Shown here: one piece after another, positions 16,383 to 23,846 of the stretch
Layout of the letters: every line of letters begins with the position of its first letter
Numbering within the stretch: position 1 is the first letter of the stretch
NCBI RefSeq assembly: GCF_000934605.2
Contig: NZ_CP010897.2
Span: forward strand, 4,402,001-4,466,000
From: Pandoraea vervacti
Lineage (GTDB): Bacteria > Pseudomonadota > Gammaproteobacteria > Burkholderiales > Burkholderiaceae
Length of the DNA stretch: 64,000 nucleotides
Reading direction: 5' to 3'
The notes under the pieces: generated by a model
What the model was told of the DNA's origin: nothing
The model's database searches: none
The model's input: the letters and a program-made list of their open reading frames with translations, nothing else
Translations under genes and position numbers: made by a program

Positions 16383-17303
16383 ATGACCAAATTCGATTCC
16401 GACGCCGACCACGACGCGATGCTCACGCGTCGCCTCCAGGATGACCTGATCGACAGCTACGACGAAGAGATCGAGATGGAGATCGACGATCTTCGCCTGC
16501 CGGGGCTCAACGATCTGAGCGCACAGGCGCGCGACGACCGTCTGCACTATTTCCGGGAGTTGTTCCGCCTGCAGGGCGAACTCGTCAAGTTGCAGGACTG
16601 GGTCATTCGCAGTCGTCACCGTCTGGTGGTGATCTTCGAAGGCCGCGACGCCGCCGGCAAGGGCGGCGCGATCAAGCGCATCACGCAACGTCTGAATCCT
16701 CGCGTGTGCCGCGTCGCGGCGCTGCCCGCCCCGAACGATCGCGAGCGCACGCAATGGTATTTCCAGCGCTATGTCCAGCATCTGCCCGCCGCCGGCGAGA
16801 TCGTGCTGTTCGACCGCAGTTGGTACAACCGTGCCGGTGTCGAGCACGTGATGGGCTTTTGCACGCAGGACGAATACGAGGAGTTCTTCCGCTCCGTGCC
16901 GGAATTCGAGAAGATGCTCGTGCGCAGCGGCATCCAGATCGTGAAGTACTGGTTCTCGATTTCGGACGAAGAACAGGAAGCGCGCTTTCTTGCCCGGATC
17001 CAGGATCCGCTCAAGCAGTGGAAGCTGAGCCCGATGGATCTTGAGAGCCGTACCCGCTGGGAGAAGTACACCGTTGCCAAGGAAGTCATGCTCGAACGCA
17101 CGCACATTCCGGAAGCGCCGTGGTGGGTGGTGCAGGCCGACGACAAAAAGCGCGCGCGACTGAACTGCATTCATCACCTGCTCCAGCAAGTGCCGTATCA
17201 CGACGTGGAGCGCTCACAGGTCGTGCTGCCCGAGCGCGCGCGCAGCGAGGACTACATGCGTCACCCCGTGCCGCCGGAGATCATCGTGCCGGAGATTTAC
17301 TGA
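16383..17303 (+). CDS. ppk2: Polyphosphate kinase 2
   Basis: A 306-residue enzyme that transfers phosphate between polyphosphate and nucleoside diphosphates. Walker A is FEGRDAAGKGGAIKRI (about residues 85-100), Walker B and lid residues are VLFDRSWYNRAGVEHVMGF, and the conserved end SPMDLESRTRWEKYT is present. Size and motifs fit the single-domain class I PPK2 proteins, which mainly make GTP or ATP from polyphosphate. AGAGAG about 10 bp upstream supports ATG 16383; longer in-frame starts have no such support. Its stop overlaps the 3' end of the convergent sensor kinase by 7 bp. Confidence 0.92.
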   Translation: MTKFDSDADHDAMLTRRLQDDLIDSYDEEIEMEIDDLRLPGLNDLSAQARDDRLHYFRELFRLQGELVKLQDWVIRSRHRLVVIFEGRDAAGKGGAIKRITQRLNPRVCRVAALPAPNDRERTQWYFQRYVQHLPAAGEIVLFDRSWYNRAGVEHVMGFCTQDEYEEFFRSVPEFEKMLVRSGIQIVKYWFSISDEEQEARFLARIQDPLKQWKLSPMDLESRTRWEKYTVAKEVMLERTHIPEAPWWVVQADDKKRARLNCIHHLLQQVPYHDVERSQVVLPERARSEDYMRHPVPPEIIVPEIY

Positions 17304-18661
17304 GCCGCCCCGGCGAACTCGTTCGCCGGGGATATCGGCAACGTCAGCGTGACACGCAACCCGCCGCCTGACGATTTGTCCAGCCGCACCGCCCCGCCCT
17401 GGCCCTCGACCAGCCGCACCACCAGCGACAGGCCCAGCCCGCAATGACCCTCGCCGCCGCGCGACGCGTCGAGCCGCACGAAAGGCCGCATCGCCAGCGC
17501 CACCTGATCGTCCGGAATGCCTTTGCCGCAGTCGCTCACTTCGATGCAACCCGTGTCGCCGTCGCGCCACGTCGCCAGTCGCACGGTCGGCTCGCCATGT
17601 TCGAGGGCGTTGTCCACGAGGTTGGACATGACCCGGTCGAGCAACGTGCGCGGCAGCATGAAGGCAGGCCCCGCACGCAGATGACTGACGAAGAGTGACG
17701 CGTCATCTTGCACGTCTTGCACGTCGGTGCGTGCCGTAGCGCGCGCGGGCGCCCCAACCACCGCGGTCTCTTCCTCGACTTCGTCCGCCGGGAATTGCTC
17801 CCGGAGGAATTCGTCGACGTTGACCAGCGGACTGGTATCGGCTTCATCGCGGGCGTAAGCGAGGAACTGCTGGACGATGTGATCGATGGACGCAATATCG
17901 CGCACGAAGCCATCGCGCGAGTCGTCGCTGTCGATCAGGTCGGCACGCAGGCGCAGCCGCGTGAGCGGCGACTTGAGGTCGTGAGCGATGCCCGCGAGCA
18001 TGATCGCCTGATTGTCCTGCGCCTCGGCCAGACGCTTGGCCATGTCGTTGAAGGCTTGCGTGAGGTCTCGCAGTTCATGCGGTCCCTGCTCGGGCAGCAG
18101 GGCCGGGCGGCGTCCTCGCGCGATGACGCGTGCGGCGTGCGCCAGCCTTGCGATGGGTCGCTGCATCTGCCACGCAACGAGCAGCGCAAGCAGCACGGCG
18201 CCGATGAGAATGCCCAGCGTCTCGCGCACGAACGGCGGCACGGGCGGCAAGTCCAGCCCGATAACGATCCACTCGTCGCGCCGTGGCAGCAGCACCCAGA
18301 TGTTGCCGCGCTTGCGTTCGTTGACGATATGCAGTTGCGTGCCTTCAGGCAGACGCGAGAGCAGTTCCTGGCGCAGACGCGTCGCCCGCTCGTCGTCGGC
18401 TTCTCCGGCGAACGTCGGGGTCTTCGAGATGGGTACTCGCCGCAGGCCGTGAGGCGGCGCGAGACTGCCGGGGTCGACGGCGCGTTGATCCACGCTCTGG
18501 ATGGCAACGAGCAGCCCCCGCGCGAAGCCGTCGACTTGCTGACGGGGTCGCTGATAGAACACCAGCGCGCTCCACACGAGGTGCATCACCAGCAAGACGG
18601 CAATACCCAGCCATGCCAGGCGCGCGAACAGCGTGTCGCGCAGCAGCCAACGGACATTCAC
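17297..18661 (-). CDS. Two-component sensor histidine kinase (EnvZ/RstB type)
   Basis: A 454-residue inner-membrane kinase: helix at residues 12-34, periplasmic sensor domain to about 145, second helix 147-165, HAMP, then the dimerisation helix with LAGIAHDLKSPLTRLRLRAD (phosphorylated His227). The ATP-binding domain has the N box MSNLVDNALEHG, G1 DCGKGIPDD and G2 GLGLSLVVRLVE. A linker of about 40 acidic residues sits between dimerisation and catalytic domains. GTG 18661 overlaps the regulator stop as GTGA, so the pair is translationally coupled. The signal is unknown. Confidence 0.9.
   Translation of the reverse strand: MNVRWLLRDTLFARLAWLGIAVLLVMHLVWSALVFYQRPRQQVDGFARGLLVAIQSVDQRAVDPGSLAPPHGLRRVPISKTPTFAGEADDERATRLRQELLSRLPEGTQLHIVNERKRGNIWVLLPRRDEWIVIGLDLPPVPPFVRETLGILIGAVLLALLVAWQMQRPIARLAHAARVIARGRRPALLPEQGPHELRDLTQAFNDMAKRLAEAQDNQAIMLAGIAHDLKSPLTRLRLRADLIDSDDSRDGFVRDIASIDHIVQQFLAYARDEADTSPLVNVDEFLREQFPADEVEEETAVVGAPARATARTDVQDVQDDASLFVSHLRAGPAFMLPRTLLDRVMSNLVDNALEHGEPTVRLATWRDGDTGCIEVSDCGKGIPDDQVALAMRPFVRLDASRGGEGHCGLGLSLVVRLVEGQGGAVRLDKSSGGGLRVTLTLPISPANEFAGAAQ
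17306..17329 (+). terminator. Hairpin after ppk2, inside the convergent kinase gene
   Basis: CCCCGGCGAA (17306-17315) and TTCGCCGGGG (17320-17329) form a perfect 10-bp stem with a CTCG loop, two bases after the ppk2 stop. There is no U-run, so it may stabilise the mRNA end instead of terminating. On the other strand these bases code for the last residues of the histidine kinase. Confidence 0.5.
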
Positions 18662-19518
18662 GCAGCCGTCTCCCGCCAGCCGCGCGCAGGGCGTTTGCCT
18701 GCCGAGACGGTCGTCGCGAGCGACAGGTCATCGTCGTGCGCTCCCGCTTCGCTGCCCTCGCCGCCCCCCAGACTGCCGGTGCGCTCGCGCGCGTCGGACG
18801 TCGCGCCCTCGGCGACTTCGCCGCCCGGCACGAACACGTACCCCTTGCCACGGATCGTCTGGATGTAGCGCGGCTCGGACGGATCGGTCTCGATGAGGCG
18901 ACGCAGGCGCCACACCGGGACGTCCAGACTGCGGTCGCGAAACGTAATGCCGTCGCCATAAAGCATGGCGTGAAGCTTCACACGCGGCAGCACCTGCATG
19001 GGATGCTGAGTGAACGCCTTGAGCATGGCGAATTCGGTATCGCGAAGCGGCAGACGCTCGCCGTCGCGCTGGAGGGTGCGCAACGAATAGTCGAGCTCGA
19101 ACGGACCGAAGCGATAGGGTGCGCGTGCGTCCGGTGCACTCGCGGCAACAGGCCCGCGACGACGCAGCACGGCGTGGATGCGGGCGAGCAATTCTCGCGG
19201 ATCGAACGGCTTCGCAAGGTAGTCGTCGGCCCCCAGTTCCAGACCCAGCGCACGATCGAGCGGGCCGCCGCGCGCGGACAACATGATGACGGGGATATCG
19301 TCACCCGCGCCGCGCAGATCCTGCAACGCGCGCAGGCCATCGCGCTCGGGCATCATGATGTCGAGCAAAATGACGGACGGACGTTCGAGTTCGAGCCGAC
19401 GCATCAGCGAGGCGCCGTTGTGCAGCACCGAGACCTGCATGCCATTGGCGTGCAGCAATTCGCGCAACAGGTCGCGAACGACAGGATCGTCGTCGACCAG
19501 AAGAACATGCAGACTCAT
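18658..19518 (-). CDS. OmpR-family response regulator
   Basis: A 286-residue regulator. The receiver domain has the acidic cluster VDDDP (9-11), phosphoacceptor Asp53 in LLDIMMPE and the lysine in DDYLAKPFDP. The winged-helix DNA-binding domain starts near residue 132 (YRFGPFELDYSLRTLQRDGE) and ends with YIQTIRGKGYVFVPGG. After it comes a further stretch of about 55 residues rich in Gly, Glu, Asp and Ala, uncommon for OmpR proteins. It lies 17 bp after a small ORF and is coupled to the kinase gene. The target genes are unknown; the macAB operon on the other side is a neighbour worth testing. Confidence 0.9.
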   Translation of the reverse strand: MSLHVLLVDDDPVVRDLLRELLHANGMQVSVLHNGASLMRRLELERPSVILLDIMMPERDGLRALQDLRGAGDDIPVIMLSARGGPLDRALGLELGADDYLAKPFDPRELLARIHAVLRRRGPVAASAPDARAPYRFGPFELDYSLRTLQRDGERLPLRDTEFAMLKAFTQHPMQVLPRVKLHAMLYGDGITFRDRSLDVPVWRLRRLIETDPSEPRYIQTIRGKGYVFVPGGEVAEGATSDARERTGSLGGGEGSEAGAHDDDLSLATTVSAGKRPARGWRETAA

Positions 19519-19535
19519 GAAGATTTCTCGGTAAT

Positions 19536-19757
19536 TTACGTTTCGCGCGGTGCGCTCGCGCCTTGCGACAGTTTCACGGCATCGTCCTGCGTCACAGAGG
19601 GTGCCTGTGGTGTGCTCGAGAGCGAGCGCAGCGCGTTGGAATATCGATCCGCTGCGGTTTGCGCCCGGTGCGTGCCGACCGTGGAAGCCGCCCCCTGGCC
19701 CGGCAAGCGCCAGGCCCGATGTGCCGCCGCCTGCGGCGAACCAATAGTGATGGCCAT
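19536..19757 (-). CDS. Small unrecognised protein ahead of the response regulator
   Basis: A 73-codon ORF starting MAITIGSPQAAAHRAWRLPG and ending in TAA 17 bp before the response regulator ATG. A very good ribosome binding site, AGAGGAG, lies about 8 bases before ATG 19757, which is why I call it a gene. The product is hydrophilic, Ala/Ser/Thr/Gln-rich, with no signal peptide or membrane helix, and I recognise no family. Position suggests co-transcription with the two-component genes. It could be a small accessory protein or a translated leader that couples translation into the operon. Confidence 0.5.
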   Translation of the reverse strand: MAITIGSPQAAAHRAWRLPGQGAASTVGTHRAQTAADRYSNALRSLSSTPQAPSVTQDDAVKLSQGASAPRET

Positions 19758-20357
19758 GCTTTGTGCTCCTCTGTGACGAGATACGTCGCAGTTTGCGCGC
19801 CCGTCCAGTGCACCGTTGAGCGAAGCATCCAACAGAATGGCGTCCAATCCTTATTTCAGAAAGGATTGGTAAGGCTCGCCGGGATACGCGACCGACATCG
19901 CGGCAGCCGTAAGCGCTCGAGAATCGAGATTTCCTCGATGTTGAGAGATATTGGGCGAAATTATAGCCAATTTCTCGCAACCGACCGGATGCGAGCGTCT
20001 CACCTCCGACACTTCGCTCGCCTCGGTGAACGCCCGCGCGCCCTGCAATCTTCACACTGTGCAGCGCCGGCATTAGCTCCCCGCCCACGCTGCCTGGCGC
20101 GCGCTTGCCCCGCTTGCCCTTACGCCGCAAGGCCTTGCGAGATACCGGACGCCCGAACGCCACGCTCGCCCCGCACCTGTCGGTCTCTCCACATTTGTGC
20201 GCGCCCTTGCCGGCCCCGCACCCGCTGACGCAAAGCCGCGCTCGCTCGTCATCTCTGTTCACAAAGTCCCAACAACTGAAAACAGTTTGTCTCGGACCCT
20301 TTGTTTAGCATCGCTTCAAATCCCGTATGTCGCCGCCTTTGGCACGCTTTCCGATCC
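19758..20357. other. 600-bp divergent intergenic region between the two-component operon and macAB
   Basis: No convincing gene. A perfect 9-bp inverted repeat lies at 19844-19869, a TATAAT reading leftward at 19965-19960 could be a promoter element for the small ORF and regulator, and AACTG-AAAA-CAGTT at 20274-20287 is a short dyad 70 bp upstream of macA. No good -35 partner was found for the TATAAT. Confidence 0.5.
19844..19869. repeat. 9-bp inverted repeat upstream of the two-component operon
   Basis: CCAATCCTT (19844-19852) is the reverse complement of AAGGATTGG (19861-19869), with an 8-base spacer. It is 87-112 bp upstream of the small ORF start. The geometry suits a dimeric regulator or a leader hairpin; autoregulation is possible but not shown. 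Confidence 0.5.
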
Positions 20358-21560
20358 ATGACGCTTTTCTCCTCCCTGCTTCGACCTCTGCTTCGCCCCC
20401 TGCTTCGACCGCTGTTTTGCACCCGTCGTCGAAAAATGGGCGCGCTTGCCGTTGTCCTCGCCGTCGTCTTGCTCACCGGACTCACCGCGTGGCAATGGGC
20501 CCATCCCAAGCCGCCCGCCTATCTCTTCGCCAAGGTCTCGCGCAACGATCTGGAAGACGCCGTGCTCGCGACCGGCGTGCTGCAACCCATCAAGCAAGTC
20601 GAAGTCGGCTCTCAGGCAAACGGGCAACTTCGCTCCCTGAAGGTGGTGCTTGGGGACACCGTGTCGAAAGGCCAATTGCTCGCCGAGATCGATCCGACGT
20701 CCAGCGAAAACGACCTGCGTGAAGCCAGCGCCGGGCTCACCACGCTCGCCGCCGACCGTCGCGCCAAGTCCGTTCGGCAGGCGCAGGCCGAGCGCGAACT
20801 CGCACGCCAACGCCAGTTGGCCCGCGATGACGCGACCTCGCCCCGCGACCTCGAAAAGGCCCGCACCGAAGCCGAAGCCCTCACCGCCGAACTCGCCTCG
20901 CTCGACTCGCAGATCAGCCAGCAAAAGGTGAAGGTCGACAAGGCACGAACGAATCTGTCCTACACGCGTATCACTTCCCCGATCAACGGCACGGTCACCG
21001 CGATCACCACACAGGAAGGGCAGACGGTGACGGCGATCTATCAAATCCCGACCATCCTGAAAGTCGCCGACCTCTCTATGATGACGATCCGCGCGCAGGT
21101 CTCGGAAGCCGACGTGGTTCGCATTCGTGCCGGTCAGCCGGTGTATTTCACGATTCTGGGTGCCCCCGAGAAGCGCTACGACGCGAAGCTGCGCGTGATT
21201 CAGCCGTCGCCGGAAAAGATCAACAACGCGATCTTTTTCAACGCACTTTTCGATGTGCCCAATCCAGATGGTGTCTTGCGCCCGGACATGACGGCGCAGG
21301 TGTCCATCGTGAGCGCCCGGATTTCGAACGCCCTCACCTTTCCGTCGGTCGCCCTCGGCGAGAAGCGCGCCGACGGCCGCTATCGCGTTCGCGTGCTCGA
21401 CGCGCGCGGTCATGCGCACGCGCGCTGGGTCAAGGTCGGGCTCGATAACCGCCTCACGGCGCAAGCGCTCGACGGGCTGTCCGAAGGCGATCGTGTCGTG
21501 ACCGCCGACCCGACCGATGCGCCGCCGCACGGCGCCAACGACACAGGAACGCTGCTGTGA
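20358..21560 (+). CDS. macA: MacA-type periplasmic adaptor of a tripartite efflux pump
   Basis: A 400-residue membrane-fusion protein linking the MacB pump to an outer-membrane channel. A single N-terminal helix (MGALAVVLAVVLLTGLTAW, about residues 27-45) anchors it; then come the lipoyl half-motif VGSQANGQLRSLKVVLGDTV, an alpha-helical hairpin of about 100 residues, and the beta-barrel region YTRITSPINGTVTAITTQEG. ATG 20358 gives a cytoplasmic leader with a tandem LLRP repeat (codons at 20377-20412); ATG 20436 would start at the helix. The stop overlaps the macB GTG by four bases. Substrates may be macrolides, peptides or siderophores, unproven. Confidence 0.88.
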   Translation: MTLFSSLLRPLLRPLLRPLFCTRRRKMGALAVVLAVVLLTGLTAWQWAHPKPPAYLFAKVSRNDLEDAVLATGVLQPIKQVEVGSQANGQLRSLKVVLGDTVSKGQLLAEIDPTSSENDLREASAGLTTLAADRRAKSVRQAQAERELARQRQLARDDATSPRDLEKARTEAEALTAELASLDSQISQQKVKVDKARTNLSYTRITSPINGTVTAITTQEGQTVTAIYQIPTILKVADLSMMTIRAQVSEADVVRIRAGQPVYFTILGAPEKRYDAKLRVIQPSPEKINNAIFFNALFDVPNPDGVLRPDMTAQVSIVSARISNALTFPSVALGEKRADGRYRVRVLDARGHAHARWVKVGLDNRLTAQALDGLSEGDRVVTADPTDAPPHGANDTGTLL

Positions 21561-23626
21561 CGTCCGCATCCGCGCCGCTCCTGCGCCTGTGCGGCATCTC
21601 CCGAACGTTCGGCGAAGGTGTCGGTGCAGTGACCGTGCTTCGCAACGTCGATCTGGAAATCCGGCGCGGCGAGATGGTCGCGATCATGGGACCGTCCGGC
21701 TCCGGCAAGTCGACCCTGATGAACGTGCTCGGCTGTCTCGACCGTGCCACCGAGGGACGCTACGAGATCGACGGGCGGGACGTCGCCTCGCTGTCCGACG
21801 ATGCACTGGCAAAACTGCGTCGCGAGTACTTCGGCTTCATCTTCCAGCGCTATCACCTGATGGGGCATCTCACCGCACAGGCAAACGTGGAAGTCCCGGC
21901 GGTCTACGCCGGTGTCACCCGGTCGAATCGCGCGTCGCGCTCGGCCGCATTGCTCGAACGCCTGGGGCTCGGCAAGCATCGCCTGCATCGGCCTTCGCAG
22001 ATGTCCGGCGGGCAGCAACAGCGCGTGAGCATCGCCCGCGCGCTGATGAACGGCGGGGACATCATCCTCGCCGACGAGCCGACCGGCGCGCTCGACAGCC
22101 GCAGTGGGCGGGAGGTGATGCACATCCTGCGCGAGCTGCATACGCGCGGACACACGATCATTCTCGTGACGCACGATCCGGGCGTTGCCGCATGGGCGCA
22201 ACGGGTCATCGAAATCGCCGACGGGCGCGTGAAGGGCGATCGCATCAACGAAACGCCACGTGCCGTCGAAGCGCCTGCCGATGACGGACGGCGTGACGGG
22301 GACAATGGAGGCGATGGAGGGGACGATGGGATCGAGGGCGATTCGCCGTCTTCGTCCGACTCGTCATCGAGAGCGAGTGAACCGTCACCGTCCTCACAAC
22401 GCCCGTGGCTCACGCGCTGGATCACGGGCTGGCCGACGTTCTCCGAGAGTCTCGCGATGGCATGGCACGCGCTGGCTTCGCATCGACTTCGCACGGGTCT
22501 GACGATGCTGGGCATCATCATCGGCATCACGTCGGTGGTGTCGCTCTCGGCCATCGGCGAAGGCACGAAGCGACGCGTGCTCGACGACATCGGCAACATC
22601 GCACCCAACACGATCACGGTACTGCGCGGCAAGGATTTCAACGACGACAAAGCGACGGAAATCCGCACGCTCTTGCCGCGCGACGCCGCGCTGCTCGCCG
22701 CCCAACCCTACACGGACAGCGTAACGCCGCAAATCGGCCCGCGCACGGCGCGCATGCGCTTCGGACGCATCGACACCGACGCGCAGGTGCACGGCGAAGG
22801 CGCCGATTTCATGCGCGCCAACGGTCTGAAACTGGCGCGCGGTCGAAGCTTCGATGCGAGCGAGGTCGCGCGTCAGGCGCAGGTCGCGCTGCTCGGCGAG
22901 AACACGCTCCGAAAACTGATGCCCAACGGCGGCGACCCGATCGGCAAGATCGTGCTCGCCGGTTCACTGCCGCTGCGGGTGATCGGCGTGGTGCGCGACC
23001 GTTCGTCGATGTTCGTGAGCCGGACACTCAATGTGTACGTGCCATGGACCACCGTCGCAAGCCGACTCGCCGGCCAGCAGCATCTGGAATCGATCACCGT
23101 GCGCATTCTGGACGGACATCCCCCCGCAGCCGCCGAAGCAGGGATCGTTCGTGTGCTCACGCGCGCCCATGGTCAGAAGGATTTCTTCACGTTCAACATG
23201 GACACGATCGTGAAGTCCATCTCACGCACCAGCCAGATGCTCACGTTGCTGCTTTCGTTCGTCGCCCTGATCTCGCTCGTGGTCGGTGGCATCGGCGTGA
23301 TGAACATCATGCTGGTGTCGGTCACGGAACGCACTCGCGAAATCGGGATTCGACGCGCCATCGGCGCACGGCGTCAGGACATCCTCCGGCAGTTCCTCAT
23401 CGAAGCGGTGCTCGTTTGTCTGATGGGCGGCGCGATCGGTGTCGCCCTGTCGTACGCCATTGGCTGGCTGGTGTCGACGCTCATACCGCAAGTGGCCGTG
23501 GTGTTCTCAGTCAACACGTTCGCCGCTGCCGTGGCCTGCGCCTGCGCGATCGGCATGCTCAGCGGCTGGCTGCCCGCGCGCAGCGCCGCACGGCTCGATC
23601 CGGTGGATGCATTGGCGCGTGAATGA
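21557..23626 (+). CDS. macB: MacB-type ABC exporter (fused ATPase and permease)
   Basis: A 689-residue half-transporter. Residues 1-235 are the ATPase: Walker A GPSGSGKSTLMNVLG, signature MSGGQQQRVSIARAL, Walker B IILADEPTGALD. The membrane part follows, with one helix near residue 315 (GLTMLGIIIGITSVVSLSAI), a large periplasmic domain, and three helices at the end holding VGGIGVMNIMLVSVTERTRE, the conserved MacB coupling region. The linker at about 236-280 is a long Asp/Gly/Ser-rich stretch, longer than usual. It uses GTG 21557 overlapping the macA stop. A terminator follows the gene. Confidence 0.92.
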   Translation: MTSASAPLLRLCGISRTFGEGVGAVTVLRNVDLEIRRGEMVAIMGPSGSGKSTLMNVLGCLDRATEGRYEIDGRDVASLSDDALAKLRREYFGFIFQRYHLMGHLTAQANVEVPAVYAGVTRSNRASRSAALLERLGLGKHRLHRPSQMSGGQQQRVSIARALMNGGDIILADEPTGALDSRSGREVMHILRELHTRGHTIILVTHDPGVAAWAQRVIEIADGRVKGDRINETPRAVEAPADDGRRDGDNGGDGGDDGIEGDSPSSSDSSSRASEPSPSSQRPWLTRWITGWPTFSESLAMAWHALASHRLRTGLTMLGIIIGITSVVSLSAIGEGTKRRVLDDIGNIAPNTITVLRGKDFNDDKATEIRTLLPRDAALLAAQPYTDSVTPQIGPRTARMRFGRIDTDAQVHGEGADFMRANGLKLARGRSFDASEVARQAQVALLGENTLRKLMPNGGDPIGKIVLAGSLPLRVIGVVRDRSSMFVSRTLNVYVPWTTVASRLAGQQHLESITVRILDGHPPAAAEAGIVRVLTRAHGQKDFFTFNMDTIVKSISRTSQMLTLLLSFVALISLVVGGIGVMNIMLVSVTERTREIGIRRAIGARRQDILRQFLIEAVLVCLMGGAIGVALSYAIGWLVSTLIPQVAVVFSVNTFAAAVACACAIGMLSGWLPARSAARLDPVDALARE

Positions 23627-23677
23627 TTGCCCCCGCCGTCCCGCAGCGCCCCCCTCAGGCTCGGGATGGCATTTACA

Positions 23678-23716
23678 CCCCGCGCGCGATTCGGTGTCGC
23701 GCGCGGGGGTCTTTTT
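23678..23716 (+). terminator. Strong intrinsic terminator between macB and the TolC-like gene
   Basis: CCCCGCGCGCGA (23678-23689) and TCGCGCGCGGGG (23697-23708) make a perfect 12-bp GC stem with a TTCGGTG loop, followed by GTCTTTTT. It should end most macAB transcripts before the outer-membrane gene. Confidence 0.85.
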
Positions 23717-23744
23717 GACAGATTCGATGACCCGTTTGCTACCG
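23714..23744 (+). promoter_or_regulatory. Possible promoter for the TolC-like gene
   Basis: A consensus TTGACA (23714-23719) begins in the U-run of the preceding terminator; TACCGT at 23739-23744 is a weak -10 with a 19-bp spacer. Transcription from here would start near 23750 and include ATG 23847. The -10 is poor, so this is tentative. Confidence 0.35.
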
Positions 23745-23846
23745 TTCTCACGATACGGCCAGGACCCGCGCCGCCCTCGACTTGCGCCCGTTGCGTCGAT
23801 TCCTCTCGTACCGCGGATTCCCCATTTGGCGAAATTCGCCGGCGCC

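Noticed and set aside
19563..20228. Plus-strand 221-codon frame in the 19.5-20.3 kb gap
   Set aside because: Arg/Cys-rich with no motif; it is antisense to the small ORF that has a strong ribosome binding site.
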